Made by a program: the position numbers and the translations under genes. DNA of 52,279 bases, from the NCBI RefSeq assembly GCF_900142015.1, contig NZ_FQZN01000037.1, positions 1 to 52,279 on the forward strand. The letters run 5' to 3'. This stretch comes from Bacteroides stercorirosoris. GTDB taxonomy: Bacteria; Bacteroidota; Bacteroidia; Bacteroidales; Bacteroidaceae. Within the stretch, counting starts at the first letter, position 1. Every line of letters begins with the position of its first letter. Shown here piece after piece: positions 9,269-17,194 of the stretch. The notes beneath the pieces are model-generated. The model was not told the origin of the DNA. It ran no database searches and was given only the letters and a program-made list of their open reading frames with translations.

Positions 9269-10180
9269 TTACAAATTAATAATGTCTTCAAGAGTTAAAC
9301 CGGTAATATCGGCAATTGTCTCGCAATCCAATCCTTTCTCTTTCATTCTGCGGGCATTGGACAAACAAGCTTCCAATCTTCCTTCTTCCAATCCTTTCTC
9401 CATGCCTTTCTCCATACCTTCAGCAATACCTTTCTCCATGCCTTCAGCAATACCCTTAGCCAATCCTCTCCGTTCAGCACTGTTATAAAGTGTTTTTTCT
9501 ACGCTTATAATATCCCAGAACTTCTCATACCCCGCCAATTGTGCATCCGTAAAAGCTGATTCTTCAAGAGCATTCACGGCTTTCTTTAATTCCGGATTGG
9601 CAAGCAGTTCCTCGGGGACTTCCCGGGTATGTTCGTTAATTTCGGTCAGGTATCGCAGCCACAGCACCTGCATTTTCTTTTCGCTGTAGTTGTGAGGGGT
9701 GAATTTGGGAAGTTCCACAAATACCAGATGCAGCCCCTCTATAACTTTGTCCGTATGCTCCATATGTACCAAGCGGTAGTAATGATAGTATTCGCCATTC
9801 AAGTCCGGTTCGAAGATGTCGTTCACCAGATTCAGTGAATACACGGGCTGTAGCAATTCATACTGCTCACCGGAGTTTAACTGGCGCACATAGGCCTTCG
9901 ATGCGTTAAACAACACCCGCTGTTTAAATTCAGGTGACCAGATCATCTGCATCTCAACCAGAAAGACACGTCCACGATTGTCGCGGCAACGCACATCGAC
10001 AATGCTGTTTTTGCGCAACGGATTGTCCGGGACCAGTTCTACCGGCAGGTATTCTATTTCAGCCACTTCCTGACCGGGATCGAGTGGCAACAGAGCATTC
10101 AGCAGGCTCATCACCAAATCGGGATGTTCGCCAAAGACGCGTTTAAACGTCAGGTCAGCTTTAGGGTCCAAGTATCTCAT
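9269..10180 (-). CDS. Rpn family PD-(D/E)XK nuclease / putative transposase
   Basis: Belongs to the Rpn/PDDEXK_2 family, recombination-promoting nucleases often annotated as transposases. The opening MRYLDPKADLTFKRVFG and the following NALLPL are the family start. The catalytic core is visible as SIVDVRCRDNRGRVFLVEMQM, giving the D...(E)xQ variant of the PD-(D/E)XK motif around residues 80-95. A charged tail contains repeated KGIAEGME / KGMEKGLEEG units (residues about 240-275), encoded by short tandem DNA repeats near 9375-9465. Length 303 is normal. Transcribed alone, with a likely -7 box TATCTTTG at 10235-10242 (minus strand). Function in this host is unknown; roles in DNA exchange or phage interplay are inferred for the family. 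Confidence 0.85.
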   Translation of the reverse strand: MRYLDPKADLTFKRVFGEHPDLVMSLLNALLPLDPGQEVAEIEYLPVELVPDNPLRKNSIVDVRCRDNRGRVFLVEMQMIWSPEFKQRVLFNASKAYVRQLNSGEQYELLQPVYSLNLVNDIFEPDLNGEYYHYYRLVHMEHTDKVIEGLHLVFVELPKFTPHNYSEKKMQVLWLRYLTEINEHTREVPEELLANPELKKAVNALEESAFTDAQLAGYEKFWDIISVEKTLYNSAERRGLAKGIAEGMEKGIAEGMEKGMEKGLEEGRLEACLSNARRMKEKGLDCETIADITGLTLEDIINL

Positions 10181-10234
10181 ATAATTCTCAAGTATAATAT
10201 TCTAAAATCGCATCTTTGTAATGCGTGAATGACG

Positions 10235-10242
10235 CAAAGATA
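10235..10242 (-). promoter_or_regulatory. -7 promoter box of the Rpn-like gene
   Basis: Reads TATCTTTG on the minus strand, matching TAnnTTTG exactly, about 55 bases upstream of the ATG. It is the right half of a dyad with ATCTTTG at about 10212-10218, so regulator binding may overlap the promoter. No clear -33 was found. Confidence 0.5.
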
Positions 10243-10398
10243 GTGATAATCATTTGAGAAAGAACTATTATATCAAAATAAGCATTAATAATTTAACCTT
10301 TGAAAGCCTCAAAATATCAATGATATAAAAAAGATAGAACAGATTCCCTTTTTTTTTGTCGTACATAGTATATATTTATATAAATTGATAATTAAACT

Positions 10399-11625
10399 AT
10401 GGCGACTGTAAAAGTAAAATTCAGAAAATCATCGGTGGAAGGCAAAGCCGGAACGATCTACTATCAGCTGTGTCACAAGCAGAGCAATAAGCAGATAACC
10501 ACCCAAATGTATGTGCTTCCCCAGTGGTGGGACGCAGAAAAGGAAACACTTATTAGTGAAGCGGACAACAGTGGGCTTTCCGCCCGTTACCAACGGCAAA
10601 TAGAGAAAGATTTGCAGTGCATCCGCGGCATCCTATGCGAATGGGACGGAACAGGGAAAGACTACACTTTGGCGGATGTCATTACCCGTTTTCGTACTTT
10701 GAACGAGGGCGGCGGCAACTTGCTGTCCTGCTTGACGGGCCTGATAAATGAACTTAAGAATGATGGCCAATGGGGAAATGCCCGTAATCTGCAGCGAGCG
10801 TTAAACAGTTTTTCAAACTTCCTGAAAGGCTTGGACCTGCCACTCAACCAGGTAGACGAAAAGCTCATCATGGAGTATGAACAATGGCTCCGGGCACGGA
10901 AAGTGAGTAAAAACAGCAGTTCCTTTTATATGCGGACTTTGCGTTCTGCCTATAACAAGATGGTAAGCCGGAATCAGTTGGAACAGACATTTCCTTTTCA
11001 GAATGTTTATACCGGCGTGGAACGTACCCGCAAACGTGCTGTGCATGAGGATATCATGGTACGTTTACAAAACCTGGACTTGGTACATTCTACTCCGCTT
11101 GCCTTTTCACGCGACTTGTTTATCTTCAGCTATTGCACTCGTGGAATGTCTTTTGTGGATATTGCCTATCTAAAGAAAGAGGATATTAGCGGAAGAATGT
11201 TAAGCTACGTCCGCCATAAGACAGGACAACGCCTCAACATCCGCATAGAACCTTGCATAGCTGAGATCATCAAACGCTACGAACCGTCTGTCCGTAATAG
11301 CCCCTACCTCTTTCCTATCATTACTTCCTATGATTCGGAAGAGGCTTTCCGACAATATCAGACTGCACTGGGCTACCATAACCGGAAGTTGAAGAAACTG
11401 GGAAATCTGGTAGGAGAAAATCTGCATCTTTCTTCTTATACAGCAAGGCATAGCTGGGCAACGGTTGCACGCAACCACAATGTCCCTTTGCCTATCATTA
11501 GTGCAGGAATGGGACACACGTCCGAAAAGACCACGGGCATATACTTGGATTCTATAGAAAACTCGCTGATAGACAAGGCAAATGAAGATATTTTGGAGGC
11601 TTTATGTCGTGACGTTTCTAAGTAA
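10399..11625 (+). CDS. Tyrosine-type site-specific recombinase next to the capsule promoter
   Basis: 408-residue integrase-family recombinase of the Bacteroidetes type: N-terminal arm-binding domain (1-90), SAM-like core-binding domain (about 110-205) and catalytic domain (about 215-400). Catalytic residues seen: Arg in YCTRGMSFVD, Lys in RHKTGQ, the box YTARHSWAT, Gly-His in GMGHTSEKT, and nucleophile Tyr in TGIYLD. Recombinases of this kind sit next to invertible capsule promoters in Bacteroides. Here the last codons and stop lie inside one of two 17-base inverted sites, the other being about 310 bases downstream. The strong inference is that this enzyme flips the segment in between, controlling upxY and the capsule operon. 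No adjacent excisionase or phage genes, so an inversion role fits better than element integration. Confidence 0.9.
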   Translation: MATVKVKFRKSSVEGKAGTIYYQLCHKQSNKQITTQMYVLPQWWDAEKETLISEADNSGLSARYQRQIEKDLQCIRGILCEWDGTGKDYTLADVITRFRTLNEGGGNLLSCLTGLINELKNDGQWGNARNLQRALNSFSNFLKGLDLPLNQVDEKLIMEYEQWLRARKVSKNSSSFYMRTLRSAYNKMVSRNQLEQTFPFQNVYTGVERTRKRAVHEDIMVRLQNLDLVHSTPLAFSRDLFIFSYCTRGMSFVDIAYLKKEDISGRMLSYVRHKTGQRLNIRIEPCIAEIIKRYEPSVRNSPYLFPIITSYDSEEAFRQYQTALGYHNRKLKKLGNLVGENLHLSSYTARHSWATVARNHNVPLPIISAGMGHTSEKTTGIYLDSIENSLIDKANEDILEALCRDVSK

Positions 11626-11630
11626 GAAAC
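11614..11630 (+). repeat. Left inverted recombination-like site (IR-L)
   Basis: GTTTCTAAGTAAGAAAC: 6-base inverted arms around a 5-base asymmetric spacer, the layout of a tyrosine-recombinase crossover site. It covers the last two codons and stop (TAA at 11623-11625) of the recombinase. It is preceded by TATGTCGTGAC (11603-11613), which also precedes the right site. Confidence 0.85.
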
Positions 11631-11645
11631 CTTAAAATTACTGCG

Positions 11646-11676
11646 CAAAGATATAACAAATAAAATAATAAAGCAA
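11646..11676 (-). promoter_or_regulatory. Promoter inside the invertible segment, pointing away from the capsule genes
   Basis: On the minus strand a TTG (complement of 11674-11676) is followed after 20 bases by TATCTTTG (complement of 11646-11653), an exact TAnnTTTG -7 box at the usual Bacteroides spacing. Transcription would begin near 11640 and run into the 3' end of the recombinase gene in antisense. After inversion the same promoter would start near 11914 and read into upxY. No comparable rightward promoter was found in the segment. Confidence 0.75.
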
Positions 11677-11866
11677 TATAACACAATAAATATTTGTTTA
11701 TATTTTCACTTCAAAACGAGTATAAAATATTGATTTTTAGCGCAATAAACACTTACGTATAAAAAATAAATAAATAGATAGTTAAAATAAATATAAAATA
11801 GAACTTAATAAATATACCTATAAAAATAATCCAAACATAGTATCAAATCTACAAAACCTAAAAAAA

Positions 11867-11892
11867 TAGGATAAAAAATATTTTTTATCCTA
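11867..11892. repeat. Perfect 26-base palindrome in the invertible segment
   Basis: TAGGATAAAAAAT is followed directly by its reverse complement. In the present orientation it lies between the recombinase and upxY and could act as an AT-rich terminator hairpin against read-through. In the flipped orientation it would lie just behind the recombinase stop. It might instead bind a regulator or accessory protein for inversion. Confidence 0.6.
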
Positions 11893-11922
11893 CAGTAATT
11901 CAATGTTTTAGTATGTCGTGAC

Positions 11923-11939
11923 GTTTCTTACTTAGAAAC
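11923..11939 (-). repeat. Right inverted recombination-like site (IR-R)
   Basis: GTTTCTTACTTAGAAAC, the exact reverse complement of the left site. It too is preceded by TATGTCGTGAC (11912-11922), so the flanking 11-mer is in direct orientation while the spacer is inverted. It lies about 190 bases upstream of the upxY ATG. Confidence 0.85.
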
Positions 11940-11957
11940 GGTACAATTACAGGGTTA

Positions 11958-11990
11958 CGGATGCCTTCTCCTGGGTCAGGAGAAGTTCCG
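11958..11990 (+). promoter_or_regulatory. Leader hairpin upstream of upxY
   Basis: CTTCTCCT (11965-11972) pairs perfectly with AGGAGAAG (11978-11985) over a GGGTC loop. Outer bases CGGA (11958-11961) and TCCG (11987-11990) extend the stem past a small internal bulge. It lies outside the invertible segment, so it would always be at the 5' end of the capsule transcript. It is a good candidate for the element that UpxY-type proteins act on, or for a pause/attenuation hairpin. Confidence 0.6.
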
Positions 11991-12127
11991 AGTTCCAAAA
12001 ATCGACAGACAAAACGAATAATTGGATTAACCTTGCTTGCTGCGTATTAGAGTTGTTTTTGAAAGCCAAAAAAAACTCAGATACGCAGGAATGGAAGGAA
12101 TATCTTTTAGGTGAGATACGACAAATT

Positions 12128-12664
12128 ATGGAAGAAGTACCTTCAATCATGCACTGGTACGCATTCAAAGTCTTCTACAATAAAGTATTTGAGATAGAAG
12201 ACGCGCTGACTAAAGACAAAATCGAAACCTATATTCCCTGTGAGAAAATTCTTGTGGAACGTGGTGGAGTGAAAAAGAATGTGCGCAAACCAATCATTTC
12301 CTCCCTTCTGTTCTTCTATTCCACAGAGAAACAGGCATTGGCGTTACAACAGAAGCTGACAGACCGTGTCATCCTATATACCCGCCTGGTCAATTGGCAG
12401 AAACAGCCGATAGCCATCCCCGAACGGGAGATGAAAATTTTCATGCTTGTTACTTCCTCCGGAGAAAAAGGACTGGATTATTTGGGCGACGTCCCCACGG
12501 AGTACAGCACCGGCGAACGGGTTCTTGTCACGGACGGTCCCTTCAAGGGAGCGGAAGGCTGTATACACCGCATCAAAGGAAACCGCCGCCTGATAGTAGC
12601 GATACAAGGTGTATGTGCAGTGGCAACTGCCTATATCCCCCAATGCTTTCTCAGGAAAATATAA
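12128..12664 (+). CDS. upxY: UpxY family transcription antiterminator (NusG paralogue)
   Basis: NusG-like protein expected to bind RNA polymerase at the leader of its own operon and stop premature termination. An NGN domain opens with HWYAFKVFYNKVFEIE, typical of UpxY, and continues through YIPCEKILVERGGVKK and PIISSLLFFY. The C-terminal KOW domain is recognisable in TGERVLVTDGPFKGAEGCIHRIKGNRRLIVAI. A frame from a TTG at 12053 exists, but the ATG at 12128 (179 codons with stop) fits the family; the ATG at 12149 is also possible. It is the first gene of the capsule operon, right after the leader hairpin. Unlike many Bacteroides capsule loci, no upxZ gene follows; the next gene is a WecA-like transferase 45 bases on. 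Confidence 0.92.
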   Translation: MEEVPSIMHWYAFKVFYNKVFEIEDALTKDKIETYIPCEKILVERGGVKKNVRKPIISSLLFFYSTEKQALALQQKLTDRVILYTRLVNWQKQPIAIPEREMKIFMLVTSSGEKGLDYLGDVPTEYSTGERVLVTDGPFKGAEGCIHRIKGNRRLIVAIQGVCAVATAYIPQCFLRKI

Positions 12665-12709
12665 TTCATTACAATTAAACAAGTTCTCACCCAATTAAAT
12701 TCTTCAGAC

Positions 12710-13828
12710 ATGACAATCTGTCTTTTTGAAACTGTGGTAGTATTCGCTGTCAGCTGCCTGCTCAGCGCAATGATTATTCCCAAGATATCACTTGTAGCCT
12801 TCAAACGACGGCTTTTCGACCCGTTGAGTGAACGTAAGTTGCATACGACGCCCATTCCCCGTCTGGGGGGAATCGCCTTTTTCCCGTGCATCATAGTACC
12901 TATTTCGCTCGTCATCGCCTGCCATAATCTATGCACGGACAGCAACCTGCTCAGTTGGAAACAGTCCACCTGCCTGCTCACCCTATTTAGTTGCCTCTTC
13001 ATACTTTACCTGATGGGGATGAGAGACGACTTGATAGGTATGCGCTACCGCGCCAAGTTCATCATCCAGACACTTTGCGGCTTACTATTGGTTGCCTCCG
13101 GTTTCTGTTTCGATAACCTCTACGGGCTATTCGGCATCTACGAATTACCCCGCTACATAGGTATACCGTTCACAGTCTTCATCATTGTCTATATCATGAA
13201 TGCAATCAATCTGATAGACGGCATCGACGGCCTGGCTTCCGGGTTGAGCATGATAGCTTTCTTCGCCTTCGGTTGTATGTTCGTCGGTCTGCACTGGTGG
13301 CTGTATGCTTTCATCTCCTTTGCAGCTTTAGGTGCGCTGATACCGTTCTTCTACTATAATATGTTCGGGCAGCCCCACCGCGGACGGAAAGTGTTTATGG
13401 GAGATACCGGTTCGTTGACCATCGGCCTGCTGCTGGCTGTAATGGCCATTCATCTCAGTATGTTCGACCCCGTCAAGGAAATCACCTTCCCCGGTGCCAT
13501 CGTGACGGCTTTCTCTTTCCTGCTGGTGCCGATGCTGGACGTGGTTCGCGTGGTGCTTCACCGCCTGCGCAACCATAAGCCGCCGTTTCTCCCCGACAAG
13601 AACCATATACACCATAAATTCATCGCACTGGGAATGTCGCAACGCCGGGCCTTGAGTTTCATCCTTAGCATAGCCTGGGCTTTTATTGCGGTCAATGCCG
13701 TCTTGGCTTCCCATATGTCCGTTACTGTGCTGTTTCTGCTGGACGTGGCGGTGTGGACGGCAATGCACTTCTACATTACAGCGAAAATTTCCAAAAGGAC
13801 AAGCAAACAATATAAGCGTATAATATAA
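12710..13828 (+). CDS. WecA/MraY-family initiating sugar-phosphate transferase
   Basis: Polytopic membrane enzyme that transfers a sugar-1-phosphate (in WecA, GlcNAc-1-P) from a UDP-sugar to undecaprenyl phosphate, starting repeat-unit synthesis. 372 residues with about ten to eleven membrane segments. Family motifs: DPLSERKLHTTPIPRLGG near the N-terminus, the acidic loop MRDDLIGM, NAINLIDGIDGLASG, MGDTGSLTIG and the cytoplasmic histidine motif PDKNHIHHK. The identity of the transferred sugar (GlcNAc, QuiNAc, FucNAc) cannot be told from sequence. It is the second gene of the operon, between upxY and the export lipoprotein (12-base gap). GC content and codon use are higher than in the AT-rich glycosyltransferase block further on. 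Confidence 0.9.
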   Translation: MTICLFETVVVFAVSCLLSAMIIPKISLVAFKRRLFDPLSERKLHTTPIPRLGGIAFFPCIIVPISLVIACHNLCTDSNLLSWKQSTCLLTLFSCLFILYLMGMRDDLIGMRYRAKFIIQTLCGLLLVASGFCFDNLYGLFGIYELPRYIGIPFTVFIIVYIMNAINLIDGIDGLASGLSMIAFFAFGCMFVGLHWWLYAFISFAALGALIPFFYYNMFGQPHRGRKVFMGDTGSLTIGLLLAVMAIHLSMFDPVKEITFPGAIVTAFSFLLVPMLDVVRVVLHRLRNHKPPFLPDKNHIHHKFIALGMSQRRALSFILSIAWAFIAVNAVLASHMSVTVLFLLDVAVWTAMHFYITAKISKRTSKQYKRII

Positions 13829-13840
13829 TTCTGTTTTAAC

Positions 13841-14635
13841 ATGAAAAATCACCTTTTATATCTGCTCTTTCCGTTAGCGTTGCTCTCTTCATGCAACACG
13901 TCAAAAGAGATTATCTACTTTCAGGATGTGGAGGTCAACATCCCCAAAGCGATTGCCCCGCCCCAAGACATCACTGTGCAACCCAAAGACCAGATATCCA
14001 TCATGGTGTCGAGCAAGGATCCCGAACTGGCGGCTTTGTTCAATCTGACCCGCGTGCAATACAAGATAGGATCACCAGAGCAAAACAGTGGAAATAACAA
14101 TGGAGAAGTTTCCGGTTACACACTGGATGACAAAGGCGCTATCGACTTCCCTGTATTGGGAAGCCTCACCGTGGCGGGCATGACGCGAAGCCAGATTGCC
14201 GCATTAGTGAAGCAAAGGTTGAAGGAAGAAAATCTGGTGAACGACCCGGTAGTTACCGTGGAGTTTATGAACCTCAGCTTCTCCGTACTGGGTGAAGTGA
14301 AGACTCCCGGAAAATACGGCATTTCCAAAGATTATATAACCCTGCTGGAAGCTATCAGCATGGCCGGCGACCTGACCATTTACGGCAAGCGGGATGCCAT
14401 CTTCGTAATCCGCGAGGAAAAAGGAGAACGGGTGACGCACTGGGTGGATCTCCGTTCCTGCGATCTATTCAAATCTCCCGTTTACTACCTGAAGCAGAAC
14501 GACGTGGTGTATGTGCAACCCAACAAGGTGCGTGCCGGACAATCCACCCTGAATGAAAACAGCGTGAAAAGTGTAGGATTATGGATCAGCATAGGGTCAT
14601 TTCTTACCTCCCTGGGGGTACTGTTGTTTAAATAA
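13841..14635 (+). CDS. Polysaccharide export lipoprotein, Wza/BexD type
   Basis: Outer-membrane auxiliary protein for capsule export. The signal peptide LLYLLFPLALLSSCNTS carries a lipobox with the lipidated Cys at about residue 18. A Poly_export domain follows (about 40-130; IMVSSKDPELAALFN, then DDKGAIDFPVLGSLTVAGMT), then an SLBB domain (SVLGEVKTPGKYGI). The C-terminus ends in a hydrophobic stretch (VGLWISIGSFLTSLGVLLF), unlike enterobacterial Wza but common in Bacteroides homologues. At 264 residues it is short relative to E. coli Wza, and full length for Bacteroidetes. It sits 25 bases before the copolymerase, its functional partner. Confidence 0.92.
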   Translation: MKNHLLYLLFPLALLSSCNTSKEIIYFQDVEVNIPKAIAPPQDITVQPKDQISIMVSSKDPELAALFNLTRVQYKIGSPEQNSGNNNGEVSGYTLDDKGAIDFPVLGSLTVAGMTRSQIAALVKQRLKEENLVNDPVVTVEFMNLSFSVLGEVKTPGKYGISKDYITLLEAISMAGDLTIYGKRDAIFVIREEKGERVTHWVDLRSCDLFKSPVYYLKQNDVVYVQPNKVRAGQSTLNENSVKSVGLWISIGSFLTSLGVLLFK

Positions 14636-14659
14636 TTTTTTTTCTAACTACTCACTATT

Positions 14660-17026
14660 ATGGTTGAAAAGAAAAAGCCTGCCGACGATTTTATACGGAT
14701 ACAGGATTTATGGGGAATGTTTGTCCCCAAGTGGTATTGGTTCGCCGGTTCCCTGTTCGTCACTCTGACCATAGCGGCATTGTACCTGCTGAGCACTCCG
14801 CCCATTTACACCCGTACCGCCGCCATCCTTGTCAAAGACAACTCGAAAAGCAACTCCTCGACAAACGCGATGAGCGACTTTTCCGATTTGGGCATCTTCA
14901 AGTCCAATACCAACATCAACAATGAGCTGCTGACATTGAAGTCTCCCACACTGATGACCGAAGTAGTCAGCCGGTTGGGATTGAACGAAAGTTTCACCGT
15001 ACGCAGGGGACTGAAGAATGTCGATTTATACAAATCGGCTCCTGTGGCCGTCACGTTCCTCGACAAAATGGAAGCTCCGTTGAGTTTCACCATCGAGTTC
15101 TCCTCAAAAGATACGTTCGCCATTTCCGAGTTTGAAGTGTCGGGAGTGGACACAAGAGAAACCTTCTCCGCACAAACGGGCGACTCCATACACACACCCG
15201 CCGGAACGATGATCATATCTCCTACGCAAGCACCTTCCGATGCCTTTATGGGAGTACCTATCCGGTACGTCAGAAGAAACGTGCGCAGCGTTTCCGATGC
15301 CTATGCCAAAGAGCTGGTTGCCGAATTGGGCAATGAAGACGCCACCATCATCAACCTCAGCATCAACGATGCCTCCACCCGGAAAGCGGAAGACATACTG
15401 AACACCTTGATCGAGGTTTATAATGAGAACTGGATTCAGGACAAGAACCAGATTGCCATCAGCACCTCGCAGTTCATCAGCGACCGTCTGGACGTGATAG
15501 AGAACGAGCTGGGACACGTGGACGAAAACATCTCCAACTACAAGAGCGAACATCTGCTGCCCGATGTGCAGGCAGCCTCCAGCCTCTACATGGCACAGTC
15601 CGCTGAAAACAAAAAGGAACTGTCGGCACTGAACAACCAACTCTCCACCGCCCAATACATCCGCAGAGAGCTGAACTCCAAACAACTGAACCAACCCTTA
15701 CCGGCCAATTCCGGCATCGTCAATGCCAATATAGAAACCCTCATCAGTGAATACAACAATCTGGTGCTCGACCGCAACCGGCTGATAGCCAACAGTAGCG
15801 AGAAGAACCCATTGGTAAAGAATATGGCGAGTTCCCTGCAAAGTATGCAACGCACCATCATCCAGTCGGTGGACAATCTGATCGTCTCCCTGAACACCCA
15901 AATCCGTAGCATCCTCCGCCAAGAGGAAGCCACCACCAACCGGTTGGCATCCAACCCGAACCAGGCGAAATACCTGCTGTCGGTGGAACGCCAGCAAAAG
16001 GTGAAAGAAGAGCTTTATCTCTACCTGCTCCAGAAACGTGAGGAAAACGAGCTCTCGCAAGCATTCACCGCCTACAATACCCGCCTGATCACCGCCCCGC
16101 GCGGCAGTATGTTTCCCACCGCTCCCCGCAAGATGAATATCCTGCTGGTGGCATTCGCCATCGGCCTGCTGGTTCCGGCAGTGATTATCTTCATGAAGGA
16201 GAACATGAATACCAAAGTGCGCGGCCGCAAGGACCTGGAAAATCTGAGTATGCCCTTCATTGGCGAGATTCCCCAATGTTCCGGTACGGGAAAGAAATGG
16301 GAATTGAAGAAGCGGCAGAAGACGGATACCATCGTGGTGAATGACGGCAACCGCAACATCATCAACGAGGCATTCCGCGTGCTGCGCTCCAACATGGACT
16401 TTATGGCAGGCAAGGACAACAGCCAGAACGTCTTCGTACTGACTTCGTTCAATCCCGGCAGTGGAAAGAGTTTCCTGACCATGAATATCGCCATGAGTTT
16501 CGCCATCAAGAAGAAACGGATTCTGATAATCGACGGCGACCTCCGGCACAGCTCCATCTCCTCCGACATCGACTCTCCGAAGATAGGATTAAGCGACTAT
16601 CTGGGCAACCGGATTGAAAATTGGAGAGAAATCATCGTCCCCTACAAGGAATACGCGAACCTGCATATCATCCCCATCGGAACAGTACCTCCCAATCCTA
16701 CCGAACTGCTGGAAGACGGCAAACTGGCGGCATTGATAACGGCTTTGCGACCGGAATACGATTACATCTTCATCGACTGCCCGCCCGTCGACATCGTGGC
16801 CGACGCGCAAATCATCGAGAAGTTGGCGGACCGCACCATCTTCGTGATTCGTTCCGGCCTGCTGGACCGCTCCATACTTCCCGAACTGGAAACGATGTAC
16901 ACCGGGAAACGCTTCAAGAACCTCGCCATGATACTGAACGGAACGGAAAGTGCCGGAGGACGTTACGGCTATCGTTATGGTTACCACTATGGCTATGGTT
17001 CCTATTATGGCGGCAAGGGGAAATAA
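14660..17026 (+). CDS. Capsule copolymerase with tyrosine autokinase domain (Wzc-like)
   Basis: Inner-membrane protein controlling chain length and export. The N-terminal Wzz domain has a membrane segment around residues 30-50; a long periplasmic coiled-coil region (about 270-470) leads to a second membrane segment near 500. The C-terminal BY-kinase domain shows Walker A FNPGSGKSF (about residue 605), Walker A' IIDGDLR and Walker B FIDCPPVD. The C-terminal tail is a tyrosine cluster (YGYRYGYHYGYGSYYGG), the expected autophosphorylation sites. 788 residues is typical for fused proteobacterial/Bacteroidetes Wzc. The matching phosphatase of CpsB type is encoded just downstream but is truncated. 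Confidence 0.93.
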   Translation: MVEKKKPADDFIRIQDLWGMFVPKWYWFAGSLFVTLTIAALYLLSTPPIYTRTAAILVKDNSKSNSSTNAMSDFSDLGIFKSNTNINNELLTLKSPTLMTEVVSRLGLNESFTVRRGLKNVDLYKSAPVAVTFLDKMEAPLSFTIEFSSKDTFAISEFEVSGVDTRETFSAQTGDSIHTPAGTMIISPTQAPSDAFMGVPIRYVRRNVRSVSDAYAKELVAELGNEDATIINLSINDASTRKAEDILNTLIEVYNENWIQDKNQIAISTSQFISDRLDVIENELGHVDENISNYKSEHLLPDVQAASSLYMAQSAENKKELSALNNQLSTAQYIRRELNSKQLNQPLPANSGIVNANIETLISEYNNLVLDRNRLIANSSEKNPLVKNMASSLQSMQRTIIQSVDNLIVSLNTQIRSILRQEEATTNRLASNPNQAKYLLSVERQQKVKEELYLYLLQKREENELSQAFTAYNTRLITAPRGSMFPTAPRKMNILLVAFAIGLLVPAVIIFMKENMNTKVRGRKDLENLSMPFIGEIPQCSGTGKKWELKKRQKTDTIVVNDGNRNIINEAFRVLRSNMDFMAGKDNSQNVFVLTSFNPGSGKSFLTMNIAMSFAIKKKRILIIDGDLRHSSISSDIDSPKIGLSDYLGNRIENWREIIVPYKEYANLHIIPIGTVPPNPTELLEDGKLAALITALRPEYDYIFIDCPPVDIVADAQIIEKLADRTIFVIRSGLLDRSILPELETMYTGKRFKNLAMILNGTESAGGRYGYRYGYHYGYGSYYGGKGK

Positions 17027-17166
17027 GACTAAATAGTGCAATGGAGAAACATAAATTAACTATAATAGCGCAGTTAAGCACAAAAAACCGGAATCCGAAT
17101 GCGTAGATAGATTAAAAATTAAGAAAATAAGCATTCCTATATGTATGGAATAAGGTCATTTTCTGT

Positions 17167-17174
17167 TACTTTTG
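17167..17174 (+). promoter_or_regulatory. -7 promoter box before the YhcG-like gene
   Basis: TACTTTTG matches TAnnTTTG and lies 20 bases before the ATG at 17195. It suggests that this gene has its own promoter inside the capsule operon. No clear -33 element was found. Confidence 0.45.
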
Positions 17175-17194
17175 TACGCATTAACTTAATTGGC

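Larger units (their letters stand above)
11614..11939. promoter_or_regulatory. Candidate invertible promoter segment of the capsule locus
   Basis: The segment is bounded by two 17-base sites whose outer arms are GTTTCT and AGAAAC. The central five bases read AAGTA on the left and TACTT on the right, so the sites are exact inverted copies. A recombinase gene abuts the left end and upxY follows the right end. The interior is very AT-rich, has no gene, and contains one good Bacteroides promoter pointing left (11646-11676) plus a perfect 26-base palindrome near the right end (11867-11892). Flipping would move the -7 box to about 11900-11907 pointing at upxY. As written the segment is therefore best read as OFF. 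Inversion is inferred, not observed. Confidence 0.82.

Noticed and set aside
12053..12127. TTG-initiated extension of upxY
   Set aside because: Adds 25 residues not typical of UpxY; in-frame ATG codons at 12128 and 12149 fit the family better.
17041..17106. 21-codon frame after the Wzc-like gene
   Set aside because: No promoter, no family and a low-complexity surrounding; cannot be supported as a gene.
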